Shown: positions 23,543-31,598, counted from the first letter of the stretch. The stretch: DNA of 38,762 nt from JAVWHX01 sp036639875 (GCA_036639875.1 JAVWHX010000014.1:1-38762), one strand, 5' to 3'. A program made the numbers and translations. Notes: generated by a model not told the origin, from the sequence alone.

Positions 23543-24425
23543 CGGTTTGATTCTTTTGTTTTTGAAGTTCATTCTTATCAAAATAGGACGCTAATATAAC
23601 TGATATTAAAATCAAAGCAATTCCAATAATTTCTTGTATAATTAATCCTTCTTTTAATAATAACATTGCTAAAAAAATACTATAAACAGGTTCTAATACC
23701 GATATAATACTTGCTGTTTGTGCTTTTACCCCCTTAAGACCATGAATATAAAGCGAATGAGCTAAAGCAGTAAAAATAATTCCATAGATGATTAAAGCTA
23801 TAAAGTCTACTTGAGTTCCTATTGATATAGGTGGATCAATAATAGATATTAGTAAAGTAACTAAACAAACAGAGACACCTTGTTCATATAGATTAATAAC
23901 AGCACTATCATAGTTAGCAGCAAGCCTACGATTAATTAAGGATAATAATGCATAACTCACACTTCCGATCATGCCATAAATAATTCCTAGAGTATTCTCA
24001 TTTGTTAATTGAAATGCAGGAATTAAGAACATAACTCCAATAATCACTAAGAAAAGCGTAATTAAATTTTTATATTGGAATTTTTCTTTAAAGACATAAG
24101 GTTCTATAAATGAAACAATAAATGGATATGTAGCAAAAGTAATTGTTCCTATCGCAACCGTAGAAACTTGTACAGATAGAATAAAGAAAAACCAGTGAAC
24201 TGTTAACAAAACTCCTGCCATTAAGTTCCAAAAGTAATGGCGTGGATATTTTAAACGAATTGGATATTTCTTAATATGAATATATATGTATAAAGCAATT
24301 GCTGAAAACATTGCTCTGCCAAGAAGAATTAAGAATGCAGGCATATCAATAAACTTCACAAACAACCCTGATGCACCAAATAAAAAGACTGCAAGATGAA
24401 CTGACAACAAACTCTTTTTATCCAT
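23520..24425 (-). CDS. EamA-family (DMT) transporter
   Basis: A 301-residue membrane protein with ten predicted helices arranged as two EamA repeats (residues ~3-135 and ~150-285). Each repeat ends in the typical re-entry of helix 5: ATYPFIVSFIEPYVFKEKF in the first and SVLEPVYSIFLAMLLLKEG in the second. The family exports amino acids, nucleotide bases or drugs; the substrate here is unknown. ATG 24425 is chosen because AAGGAGGG stands 6 nt upstream; eleven more in-frame codons are leader. A short repeat ATGTAT/ATACAT (24441-24458) covers a TATAAT upstream and might bind a regulator. Confidence 0.88.
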   Translation of the reverse strand: MDKKSLLSVHLAVFLFGASGLFVKFIDMPAFLILLGRAMFSAIALYIYIHIKKYPIRLKYPRHYFWNLMAGVLLTVHWFFFILSVQVSTVAIGTITFATYPFIVSFIEPYVFKEKFQYKNLITLFLVIIGVMFLIPAFQLTNENTLGIIYGMIGSVSYALLSLINRRLAANYDSAVINLYEQGVSVCLVTLLISIIDPPISIGTQVDFIALIIYGIIFTALAHSLYIHGLKGVKAQTASIISVLEPVYSIFLAMLLLKEGLIIQEIIGIALILISVILASYFDKNELQKQKNQTETHIDLS

Positions 24426-24480
24426 GATATCCCTCCTTACATGTATCATATTATACATTTATTAAAAGAAATATTCTACA

Positions 24481-24512
24481 AAAAAATGTGTGACTTATAT
24501 CATCACACATTT
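24481..24512 (-). terminator. Terminator after the 24517-24996 lipoprotein gene
   Basis: AAATGTGTGA / TCACACATTT (24484-24493, 24503-24512) with a 9-nt loop, followed on the minus strand by seven T residues. Confidence 0.85.
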
Positions 24513-24516
24513 CTAG

Positions 24517-24996
24517 TTATTTAGTTTTTAATAATTTATGAAATTCTTCTGAAATTTTTTGACCTTCTGCTTTGATTTTATCTGCTTGTGATTTTAAAGT
24601 ATCGCCAGCTTTTTTAGCTAATGATTCAATTTCATTATCAGCAGCAGTATAAATCTTAATAGCTTCTTCTTTAGTTGCAGTTGCTAATTTTACAACTTCA
24701 TTTTCAGCATCTACACCAGCTTTTTTTGCAGCAGATTCAATATATGTACAATACTCATATACTTTCTTAGTAATAGCTGCATCTTTCATATTTTGAATGT
24801 TTTGATGAATATAATCAATTGCTTCATCAACCTTTTCTTTAGTAAATTCTTCAGTTTTTTCTACATCAGTTTTTACAGTTTCTTCAATTTTTGTTAAATC
24901 TTCTTTTGCTCTTTTTTCTACTTCTTTTGCTTGATTACATCCTACCAATAAAAAAGCACATAATCCAGCAACTAATAATACCTTTATTTTCTTCAT
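24517..24996 (-). CDS. Coiled-coil lipoprotein, unknown function
   Basis: A 159-residue lipoprotein. The signal peptide ends in LLVGC (Cys20). The mature protein is almost wholly charged and helical, with Lys/Glu heptad-like repeats (VEKRAKEDLTKIEETVK, KKAGDTLKSQADKIKAEGQ). It should be an extended amphipathic helical bundle on the outer membrane face, resembling apolipoprotein-like or YtxH-type repeats. No partner can be named. AAGGAGGACAAGGAT precedes ATG 24996. It is monocistronic between csoR and the EamA gene. Confidence 0.65.
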   Translation of the reverse strand: MKKIKVLLVAGLCAFLLVGCNQAKEVEKRAKEDLTKIEETVKTDVEKTEEFTKEKVDEAIDYIHQNIQNMKDAAITKKVYEYCTYIESAAKKAGVDAENEVVKLATATKEEAIKIYTAADNEIESLAKKAGDTLKSQADKIKAEGQKISEEFHKLLKTK

Positions 24997-25076
24997 ATCC
25001 TTGTCCTCCTTGGTATACGTTTATTATACACAAATAATGACACAAAAGATACATAATTTTACATTTTTTATAAAAT

Positions 25077-25340
25077 TTATTTCATAAGTTGATCAATAAT
25101 TCCTATCATTTCCTCGATTTTTTTCTCACCATCTTGATTTTCAATAGCATCATAAACACAATGTTTCATATGTGCTCCAATAATCTCCTTATTGGCACGT
25201 TTTAAGACAGCTTGTGTTGCCATGACCTGATTAGATATATCAACACAATAACGATCTTCTTCAATCATTTTTAAAATCCCATCAATCTGTCCTCTTGCCG
25301 TTTTTAACAATCTAGTCACTTGTGATTTATTTGCTTTCAT
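25077..25340 (-). CDS. csoR: Copper-sensing repressor CsoR
   Basis: An 87-residue all-helical repressor that releases DNA when it binds Cu(I). The metal ligands Cys32, His57 and Cys61 have the exact spacing (25 and 4) of the CsoR C-H-C triad. That separates it from the nickel- and formaldehyde-sensing relatives. RLLKTARGQIDGILKMIEEDRYC is the classic first helix. The gene begins within the copA stop (TAATG, 1-nt overlap), so it is co-translated with copA. A matching operator lies at the copA promoter. Confidence 0.93.
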   Translation of the reverse strand: MKANKSQVTRLLKTARGQIDGILKMIEEDRYCVDISNQVMATQAVLKRANKEIIGAHMKHCVYDAIENQDGEKKIEEMIGIIDQLMK

Positions 25341-25543
25341 TATTGAAACCCTTTAACACTATATCCAGCTTCTTCAACAGCCTTAATAAGTTCACTTTCT
25401 TGAATGTCTTTCAATAATTCAATATGAGCACAATTATTCTTTAAATCAACAGTTGCTTTAACCCCTTCAATAGCATTTAAAGCTTTTTCTACATGTGATT
25501 GACAATGTCCACACATCATTCCTTCAATATTCATAACCTTCAT
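25340..25543 (-). other. copZ: Probable internal start producing free CopZ copper chaperone
   Basis: Inside copA, AAAGGAG (25559-25553) stands 9 nt before ATG 25543. From here to the copA stop the frame encodes 67 residues, a complete HMA chaperone domain starting MKVMNIEGMMCGHCQSH. This is the size and sequence style of stand-alone CopZ (about 68 residues), and the preceding Lys-rich segment KPKQIKIIKEKKK looks like a linker. Either CopZ is made separately from the same mRNA, or an ancestral copZ gene was fused to copA and kept its ribosome-binding site. Translation from this site is inferred from sequence only. Confidence 0.55.
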
Positions 25544-27808
25544 TTTCTTTTTCTCCTTTATGATTTTAATTTGTTTTGGTTTAAAAAATTTTAATCTTAA
25601 TGCATTACTTACTACAAAGACTGAACTTAAACTCATTGCTGCGGCTGCAAACATTGGATCTAATAGTAATCCAAACATTGAGTAAAATACTCCAGCAGCA
25701 AGAGGAATTCCTATAACATTATAGAAGAATGCCCAAAATAAGTTTTCTTTAATGTTTTTTATAACAGCATGACTTAAATCTATAGATGAAACAACATCAT
25801 TTAAATCATTTTTCATCAAGACAATATCAGCTGAATCAATAGCAATATCTACACCAGATGTCATTGCTATACCTACATCAGCTCTCATTAATGCTGGAGC
25901 ATCATTGATACCATCACCTACCATAATAACACGGTGGCCTTGATCTTGTAATTCTCTAACATGTTGTTCTTTATCTTGCGGTAATACTTCAGCAATCACT
26001 TGAATATCTAAATCTTTAGCAATTGCATTTGCTGTTAAAGCATTATCACCTGTTAACATATATACTGATAAGCCATTATCTTTAAATGCTTGTATAGCTT
26101 GTTGACTTGTTTCTTTAATCACATCACTCACCACAATCATTCCAATAATCTTTTGATTATAGGCATAGTATAGTGGTGTCTTTCCATGACTTGCAAATTC
26201 TTCAGACTTTTTAATAAAAGGACTTAAATCAATATTGGCTTCTACCATCATTCTTTGATTACCAGAGATTAAAGTATGGTTGAAATATTGACCAATCAAA
26301 CCTTTCCCCTGAATCATTTCAAAAGAATCAACCTGTTGATAATCAATATGTTGATTTTCAACATATTCAATAATTGCTTTTGCTAAAGGATGAGTTGATG
26401 CTTTTTCAATAGCAGCAGCATATCTAAGCAATTCTTCCTCACTCATATCAATTGGATAAATATCTGTAACTTGTGGTTTTCCTTTTGTAATTGTTCCTGT
26501 TTTATCTAAAACAATTGTATCAGCTTTAGATAATAATTCTAAGTTCTCAGCTGATTTAATCAAGATGCCCAACTGTGCACCTTTACCAGTCCCTACCATA
26601 ATCGCTGTTGGTGTAGCTAAACCTAATGCACAAGGACAAGAAATAACCAATACAGCTATTGCACATGATAGTGCAAAGTGAAATGAAGATCCTAATACTA
26701 CCCAGGCTACTAACGTTACTAATGCAATTGAAATAACGACTGGTACAAATACCCCACTTATTTTATCTGCTAACTTTGCAATGGGTGCTTTAGAAGAACT
26801 TGCTTCTTCTACAAGTTTAATAATTTGAGATAAAGTATTATCTTGATTTGTATGAGTTGTTTTCACTTGAATATAACCATTCCCATTCATTGTTGCTCCA
26901 ATAACTTTATCATTAACTTGTTTATCAACAGGTAAAGATTCACCCGTAATCATTGATTCATCAATAGAAGTTTCACCCATTATGATAATCCCATCTACTG
27001 GTATACTACTTCCTGGTTTCACAACAACAATATCATCAATCACAATCTCATCTACCGAAACAACAACTTCTTGATTATCTCTTAAAACAATTGCAGTTGA
27101 AGGCATTAAATTTATTAATTTTTCAATAGCTTCAGATGTTTTCTTTTTAGAACGTGATTCTAAGTATTTACCTAATGATATTAATGTTAAAATCATCCCA
27201 GCAGATTCAAAATATAATTGCATTGCATATTCATGAGCCAAAAGCATATTTCCATGACCTAATTCATATCCCATCATAAAGATTGCATAGAAGCTATAAA
27301 CAAACGCTGAGGCCGCTCCTATCGCTATTAAAGTATCCATATTAGGACTCTTATGCATCAAAGATTTAAAGCCTCTTTCAAAGTAACCTCTATTAATATA
27401 AAGAATAGGTAATGTTAAACTTAATTGAGATAATGCAAATATCATAACATTTTGATGTCCTAATAAAATATCAGGTAATGGTGCTCCCATCATATGTCCC
27501 ATTGAAATATAGAACAAAGGAATTAAGAAAACAAAAGATAGTATTAACGATGTTTTCTTTTTCTTGATTTCATCTTCTTGATGATTCACTTCTAACTTTT
27601 CATTTTCTAATAAAGCTTTATATCCAGCATGATCAACAGCATTCATTATTGTCTGTTCGCTTACATCATCACTATATTCTACAACCATTGAATGACTCAA
27701 TAAGTTGACTTGAACAGAATTAACACCTGCTATTTGACTTACTGCTTTTTCAACATGTGCGCTACATGAACTACATGTCATTCCAATAATATCAAATTTC
27801 TTTTTCAT
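25340..27808 (-). CDS. copA: Copper-exporting P1B-type ATPase CopA with N- and C-terminal HMA domains
   Basis: An 822-residue pump that expels Cu(I) using ATP. Order: N-terminal HMA domain with GMTCSSC (residues 9-15); membrane helices from ~90; the actuator motif ESMITGESLPV; the ion-path motif SCPCALGLATP; the phosphorylation site DKTGTIT; HP in STHPLAKA; the nucleotide-domain GDGINDAPAL; and a last pair of helices. A second HMA domain with MMCGHC follows at the C terminus (~755-822), which is unusual for the core family although known in Clostridia. The start follows GGAGG. The operon is copA-csoR, controlled by the CsoR operator directly upstream. Confidence 0.96.
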   Translation of the reverse strand: MKKKFDIIGMTCSSCSAHVEKAVSQIAGVNSVQVNLLSHSMVVEYSDDVSEQTIMNAVDHAGYKALLENEKLEVNHQEDEIKKKKTSLILSFVFLIPLFYISMGHMMGAPLPDILLGHQNVMIFALSQLSLTLPILYINRGYFERGFKSLMHKSPNMDTLIAIGAASAFVYSFYAIFMMGYELGHGNMLLAHEYAMQLYFESAGMILTLISLGKYLESRSKKKTSEAIEKLINLMPSTAIVLRDNQEVVVSVDEIVIDDIVVVKPGSSIPVDGIIIMGETSIDESMITGESLPVDKQVNDKVIGATMNGNGYIQVKTTHTNQDNTLSQIIKLVEEASSSKAPIAKLADKISGVFVPVVISIALVTLVAWVVLGSSFHFALSCAIAVLVISCPCALGLATPTAIMVGTGKGAQLGILIKSAENLELLSKADTIVLDKTGTITKGKPQVTDIYPIDMSEEELLRYAAAIEKASTHPLAKAIIEYVENQHIDYQQVDSFEMIQGKGLIGQYFNHTLISGNQRMMVEANIDLSPFIKKSEEFASHGKTPLYYAYNQKIIGMIVVSDVIKETSQQAIQAFKDNGLSVYMLTGDNALTANAIAKDLDIQVIAEVLPQDKEQHVRELQDQGHRVIMVGDGINDAPALMRADVGIAMTSGVDIAIDSADIVLMKNDLNDVVSSIDLSHAVIKNIKENLFWAFFYNVIGIPLAAGVFYSMFGLLLDPMFAAAAMSLSSVFVVSNALRLKFFKPKQIKIIKEKKKMKVMNIEGMMCGHCQSHVEKALNAIEGVKATVDLKNNCAHIELLKDIQESELIKAVEEAGYSVKGFQ

Positions 27809-27818
27809 CTTTACCTCC

Positions 27819-27837
27819 TATACCCCCTATGGGTATA
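27819..27837. promoter_or_regulatory. CsoR operator
   Basis: TATACCC-CCTAT-GGGTATA, a GC-rich inverted repeat in AT-rich DNA that matches the CsoR consensus (TACCC...GGGTA). It covers the transcription start region between the -10 and the copA ribosome-binding site. Confidence 0.88.
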
Positions 27838-27842
27838 TTAAC

Positions 27843-27870
27843 ATTATATGCATATTTATATTTTTGTCAA
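27843..27870 (-). promoter_or_regulatory. Promoter of copA-csoR
   Basis: Minus-strand TTGACA (27870-27865), a 16-bp spacer and TATAAT (27848-27843), both perfect hexamers. The operator begins 5 nt after the -10. Confidence 0.88.
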
Positions 27871-27972
27871 CCAATATGAAAACAATCAATCTTTATGATA
27901 ACTAAAAAATCATTGTCAGTCTTATTAGACAAATTATCATAAGTAAAAACTAATAAGAAAAGTAATCTATAA

Positions 27973-28004
27973 AGAAAAAAGACTCAACGCTATTGTTGAA
28001 TCTT
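27973..28004 (-). terminator. Terminator after the GNAT gene
   Basis: AAGATTCAAC / GTTGAGTCTT with one mismatch, followed on the minus strand by TTTTTTC. It overlaps the stop codon at 28003. Confidence 0.8.
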
Positions 28005-28560
28005 AATCATAATCAAATATTTCTCTATACATAGGAGTCAGCTGAATATTATCAACAGTATCTGTCATCATATACTCATCATCAACAACATTTAATTTGC
28101 CAACTTCTTTATAAAGGTTTAGCCCTTCCAATGTTGAATATAATGTTATATAAGATGCTCCAATATAGTTTTCAGCGATTTCTCTAATAATCTTGAAGCA
28201 TTGAATGAGCAGAAAATGTGCAAATGTTACTCTTGTTCCATCTATTCCAATATCTCTTTTCCCCTGATATTTAGTATCTATAGCAAACATATTTATACGT
28301 ATAGCAGAATTAAAATGCATAATCCCATTCTTTTCTCTTTCGAGTAAAGTATCAGCACATAAAGAAAAGAAACCTATAGTTTTAGAAGATATTTGATCAA
28401 TGAGGATATAAGTTTTTGCAATTTCAAAGCACGTGCCATTTAGCTTAAGGTAATTATTGATTGTAAGATTTCCACAATTGAATCCTTCTATAAACTTTTC
28501 AGTTTCTTTATTTAATACTGTAAGTTTTAAATCTAAATCATCAAATAACTCAATAACCAT
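28003..28560 (-). CDS. GNAT-fold acetyltransferase, possible toxin
   Basis: A 185-residue protein with the layout of GNAT acetyltransferases. FNCGNLTINNYL near residue 27 resembles the F-x-C-G-N/x-x-L-(D/N)-x-(F/Y)-L opening of TacT-like toxins that acetylate aminoacyl-tRNA. A central strand (TIGFFSLCADTLL) and INMFAIDTKYQGK could form the acetyl-CoA site, although an insertion after QGK makes the usual Q-x-x-G-x-G/A loop imperfect. It starts 5 nt after a 55-residue gene and has no clear ribosome-binding site of its own, so it is translationally coupled, as in toxin-antitoxin pairs. Assignment as a toxin is inference. Confidence 0.5.
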   Translation of the reverse strand: MVIELFDDLDLKLTVLNKETEKFIEGFNCGNLTINNYLKLNGTCFEIAKTYILIDQISSKTIGFFSLCADTLLEREKNGIMHFNSAIRINMFAIDTKYQGKRDIGIDGTRVTFAHFLLIQCFKIIREIAENYIGASYITLYSTLEGLNLYKEVGKLNVVDDEYMMTDTVDNIQLTPMYREIFDYD

Positions 28561-28565
28561 AAAAA

Positions 28566-28733
28566 CTACTTATTTTTTTTAAAATTGAAAGTATATGTTC
28601 CAGGATTTTCTTGTACAGTAATTGATTCAATAGCTTTTCTAATTTCACGATTTTTTTTTGATTCGTGAGATTTTTTCAATTTCGTTCCAGCAGGAACTAC
28701 AAAAGCCGTTTTATCAGGATAACTATAAATCAT
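28566..28733 (-). CDS. 55-residue basic protein, possible antitoxin
   Basis: A small basic protein (MIYSYPDKTAFVVPAG...). The first half is predicted to be extended and the middle is helical and Lys/Arg-rich (KLKKSHESKKNREIRKAIES). It has no match I recognise; it is not a ribbon-helix-helix DUF1778 antitoxin such as TacA. ATG 28733 is fixed by AAAGGAGG upstream; 20 further in-frame codons are a lysine-coding leader. It is the first gene of a two-gene operon behind a very strong promoter, followed by the GNAT gene at 5 nt. An antitoxin role is only suggested by this arrangement. Confidence 0.5.
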   Translation of the reverse strand: MIYSYPDKTAFVVPAGTKLKKSHESKKNREIRKAIESITVQENPGTYTFNFKKNK

Positions 28734-28791
28734 ATTGTTCCTACCTCCTTTTTTCTTTTTTTTCAGAGTAATCACCAATATAAATATACAC

Positions 28792-28808
28792 ATATTAACT
28801 ATTAATAT
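28792..28808. promoter_or_regulatory. Inverted repeat in the leader of the GNAT operon
   Basis: ATATTAA-CTA-TTAATAT, perfect 7-bp arms, about 20 bp downstream of the -10 box. The position suits an autoregulatory operator. AT-rich content lowers the significance. Confidence 0.35.
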
Positions 28809-28824
28809 TCCTCTTATATAAATG

Positions 28825-28852
28825 ATTATATCAGTTATTAACCAAGTGTCAA
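28825..28852 (-). promoter_or_regulatory. Strong promoter of the GNAT operon
   Basis: Minus-strand TTGACA (28852-28847), a 16-bp spacer and an extended -10 TGATATAAT (TATAAT 28830-28825). One of the best promoters in the window. Confidence 0.85.
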
Positions 28853-28892
28853 GTTTGCTTTTAGAAATATTTTATATTTTTAAATCATATAT

Positions 28893-28916
28893 GAAAAAAT
28901 CATTCTATAGAATGAT
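28893..28916 (-). terminator. Terminator after LytTR cassette A
   Basis: ATCATTCTATAGAATGAT, a perfect 18-bp palindrome (28899-28916), followed on the minus strand by TTTTTC. It contains the stop codon of the small membrane protein gene. Confidence 0.75.
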
Positions 28917-29262
28917 CTTCCAAAGCTTTCTTTAGTAATGTGTACATTTTATACTCACGATATAGATCAAAGATTAGCGAAGATACAACATAAGCCGTAA
29001 AGCCAACATACATACCCCATCCCCAATAAAGATAAGTTATACCTACCATTATAATCATAATAAAACTTATATATGGCATATACTGCAAGTATTTTCTAAG
29101 AAGACTATAGCTTATTTCAATAATCAATGATAATAATATCGAGTAAAGAACAATCATTGAAAATATAAAACCATCAATTTTCAAAGAAACAATATCAATT
29201 GATAAAATAAACCAAACAAATAAAACACTTATCCCAATGCGAATACCCATTTTCTCAAACAT
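28900..29262 (-). CDS. LytTR cassette A: four-helix membrane protein (DUF3021-like)
   Basis: A 120-residue membrane protein with four hydrophobic helices (~5-22, 30-50, 63-78, 84-100) and a charged C-terminal tail (DLYREYKMYTLLKKAL). It starts 4 nt downstream of the LytTR gene. The pairing of a LytTR DNA-binding protein with a small four-helix membrane protein is that of LytTR regulatory systems (HdrRM and BrsRM of Streptococcus mutans), where the membrane protein holds the regulator inactive. That role is inferred here. The counterpart at 31599-31955 shares M-(F/L)-E-K-(M/I)-G-I-R-I at the start and DLYREY near the end but is otherwise strongly diverged. Confidence 0.65.
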   Translation of the reverse strand: MFEKMGIRIGISVLFVWFILSIDIVSLKIDGFIFSMIVLYSILLSLIIEISYSLLRKYLQYMPYISFIMIIMVGITYLYWGWGMYVGFTAYVVSSLIFDLYREYKMYTLLKKALEDHSIE

Positions 29263-29266
29263 AACT

Positions 29267-29773
29267 TCACCTCATCTTTAGATAATTTTTAAAAGAATGC
29301 ACATATGAACGCGATAATTCAACAAACTCACCATTCTTCAAGTAAATTCTAAACTTCATATTCATTAAAGGTTCCAATGAATCAATCATACGACAATTAA
29401 CAATTAATGATTTGCTAACACGTATAAACTGATAATTAGCTAAAATTTCTTCCAATTCATATAATTTTTCTTTAACTTCATATTGATTATTTAATGTATG
29501 AACATATGCTTCTTTAGAAAATCCTTCAATATAAACAATATGACTAATATCCACTTTATATATTCTATCTCCCTGTTTTCCAAGCAATACTCTAGAAGTC
29601 CTCTCAAGTGATTCTAAATACAATTCTAACTCTTCTATATTATTGCTATCAAAAACATAAGCAAGTCCCTGGAATTTCATTCCTCTTTCAACCAAGACAA
29701 TATCTAGATACTCAAATTTTTGCAATCTTTCTTGCAATTGTATCTTCAAATCTTTTGAACACACTAATTTCAT
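29267..29773 (-). CDS. LytTR cassette A: LytTR DNA-binding regulator without receiver domain
   Basis: A 168-residue protein. The LytTR domain (~67-168) carries DRIYKVDISHIVYIEGFSKE, QYEVKEKLYELEE, FIRVSKSLIVNC and the final LKNGEFVELSRSYVHSFKNYL, the usual DNA-contact strands. The first ~65 residues are a separate small alpha/beta domain (LVCSKDLKIQLQERLQKFEYLDIVLVERG) with no Asp-phosphorylation pocket, so it is not a response regulator. ATG 29773 overlaps the upstream gene by 4 nt and has GGTGA before it. By my hand alignment the last 100 residues are roughly 70% identical to the copy at 31962. Confidence 0.88.
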   Translation of the reverse strand: MKLVCSKDLKIQLQERLQKFEYLDIVLVERGMKFQGLAYVFDSNNIEELELYLESLERTSRVLLGKQGDRIYKVDISHIVYIEGFSKEAYVHTLNNQYEVKEKLYELEEILANYQFIRVSKSLIVNCRMIDSLEPLMNMKFRIYLKNGEFVELSRSYVHSFKNYLKMR

Positions 29774-30972
29774 TGTTTCACCAAATTGTATTCTTTAAAT
29801 TCTATGTTATCATCATTCTTGTCTTGGGATTCAAATCCTATCTTCACTTTATATGGACCATTAGAAACATTTTTGTAACTTGCTAAACTTTCTAGATAGA
29901 CTGTTGTATTATCAGAAGATAAATAATCATTTTGTTCATAATCATAACTATAAATCTCATTATCATCCTTATCTAATATTGCGATTGTTCTTATATGTTT
30001 TTCTTTGCCTGAAACTTGTATTCTTGGTAATGTTATAAGATACCCATTATTTATATAACAATGATCTAATTTTATTTCATTGTCTTTATAACCATACTGT
30101 TCTGGTACAACCTTTTGAACAACTCCATTATATTCCTTATCATCAATTTTTATAACGCAACTCTTAGAATCACTTATATTATCCGAAACAGACAAACCAC
30201 TAATCATACTATAAATCCAATGAGTTCCATCAAACTCAATATTTGCTTCTGCCACTATTCTACCATCTACTTCAACACTTAACTTTTCACCACTAACCTG
30301 ATCATCCATCCAAAGAACTGGTTGCCTTCCACCTCTATACAAATTCGAAATTCTGTATGAAATTCTTTGATTAGCAAAATATTGGATTTTAATTTCCTCA
30401 CTTACAACTTCATATATACTTATTTGACTAGCCTTATTGTAAGTATAATCAACGAAAGTTTGTCTCGTTAATGCAATAATAACAATACTTATCACAACTA
30501 CAAATATAGAAATACCTATCGGCTTTGGCTGTGTTATTATTTGTGGTCTATCTTCAACCATTGTTATTTTTCTAAGATGTGACATTTGCAAATAAATATT
30601 AATAGAAACGAAAAATTGTATTATCATCAATAGCGATAGTGCTGGAATAAAACTCATTAACTGTAACATACCATAAATAAGTATTGTATTATGGAATCGT
30701 TTCTTATCTTGTTCATTAACAATACTTTTTTCAACGAAGAATAATAAAGTAACGATATATATAAATTTAGCAATTGTAAAAAGAAAAGCAGTATCTAAAA
30801 ACGAAAGTATAATCAAAAGAATATTTGTTAAAATAAGATATAATGTTTCACTTTTTCTACCATCTTGGTAAATATAAATTAAACCAAGAACAATAATTGT
30901 AAGGCTTATACTTATTGGTAGAAAATTTAAATGAAGCATTAAGAAACCTAATGATATTAATCCTAATCTCAT
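29770..30972 (-). CDS. LytTR cassette A: polytopic membrane protein with large C-terminal domain
   Basis: A 400-residue protein of no family I recognise. Six to seven hydrophobic helices fill residues ~1-168. The motif VEDRPQI precedes the last helix, and RQTFVDYTYNKAS follows it. Residues ~175-400 form a soluble, strand-rich domain with the repeated idea PRIQVSGKEKHIRTIAILD. Topology suggests that this domain is outside the cell, making the protein a candidate sensor. ATG 30972 is chosen: GGGGAG stands 8 nt upstream. The gene heads the operon and overlaps the LytTR gene by 4 nt. The counterpart is at 32449-33708. Confidence 0.6.
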   Translation of the reverse strand: MRLGLISLGFLMLHLNFLPISISLTIIVLGLIYIYQDGRKSETLYLILTNILLIILSFLDTAFLFTIAKFIYIVTLLFFVEKSIVNEQDKKRFHNTILIYGMLQLMSFIPALSLLMIIQFFVSINIYLQMSHLRKITMVEDRPQIITQPKPIGISIFVVVISIVIIALTRQTFVDYTYNKASQISIYEVVSEEIKIQYFANQRISYRISNLYRGGRQPVLWMDDQVSGEKLSVEVDGRIVAEANIEFDGTHWIYSMISGLSVSDNISDSKSCVIKIDDKEYNGVVQKVVPEQYGYKDNEIKLDHCYINNGYLITLPRIQVSGKEKHIRTIAILDKDDNEIYSYDYEQNDYLSSDNTTVYLESLASYKNVSNGPYKVKIGFESQDKNDDNIEFKEYNLVKQ

Positions 30973-31036
30973 AGATATCACTCCCCTCTATTTTCAGTAT
31001 ACTTATAAAATCAAAAAAAGATATTAAAAATGACTA

Positions 31037-31067
31037 AGTTACATTATCTTGTCTCTACTTACATTAT
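31037..31067. repeat. Direct repeat upstream of cassette A
   Basis: AGTTACATTAT (31037-31047) and ACTTACATTAT (31057-31067) are 11-bp boxes with one mismatch, repeated with a period of exactly 20 bp. LytTR proteins usually bind paired direct repeats spaced about two helical turns apart, so this may be the binding site. The second box overlaps the TATAAT of the cassette promoter. Confidence 0.5.
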
Positions 31068-31101
31068 ACCAAAAGAAAACCACTCTTTCGAGTGGCTATT
31101 C
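31059..31101 (-). promoter_or_regulatory. Terminator plus extended -10 promoter of cassette A
   Basis: The stem CCACTC-GAAA-GAGTGG (31095-31080) with a following TTTTCTTTT tail ends the decaying upstream-strand transcript. It is followed directly by TGGTATAAT (TATAAT 31068-31063). The 43 nt match 33810-33852 with only 4 differences. Confidence 0.7.
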
Positions 31102-31116
31102 ATTATATAAGTATAC

Positions 31117-31560
31117 TTATTTTTTTCCTCTTTTCAAAAACACGAATCCTGCTGATAGAGAAATCACTAAAGCAACAACATATGCAAGAACGGATAACTG
31201 CTAAATGAACCAATACCATTTTCCTCTAAAGGAATACCTTTCGTTATTAACGTTTCACTTTTATCATTATCAATCAAATGGTTAATTATCCACGCAATTA
31301 GGAAGACTTGCTTTTATTCCAAACTCTCCTAGTCATTCGCCATTTGGATAAAATTTCAACTAAGTATTTAAACCTTTATAAGTTCCTATCAATATGTCTA
31401 TTAACTTTTATTAAGTTTACTGACATATTAACATCTTTATTAAGATTATTACTATTTATAATCCATTGAATAAGGATATATTCTCTGATCCATCAAAATT
31501 TTTTTAACATTTTTAAATTCTTATCTTTTAATAGGACATAGCAACTTCTTTCTTATATGT
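31117..31560 (-). pseudogene. Decayed gene for a membrane-anchored protein
   Basis: This stretch between the two cassettes holds no intact gene, but translated pieces in shifting minus-strand frames read like one protein. Going downstream they are ILMDQRIYPYSMDYK, LNKDVNMSVNLIKVNRHIDR, KFYPNGE-stop-LGEFG (TGA where TGG is expected), WIINHLIDNDKSETLITKG, IPLEENGIGSFS, and finally SVLAYVVALVISLSAGFVF plus LKRGKK and a stop at 31119-31117. At least four frameshifts or stops are needed. The last piece is a membrane helix with a positive tail. The family is not recognised. It would have been the fourth gene after cassette B. Confidence 0.55.
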
Positions 31561-31598
31561 AGTTGTAATTATTTTTAGAAGTATTATAAAGACTTTCC

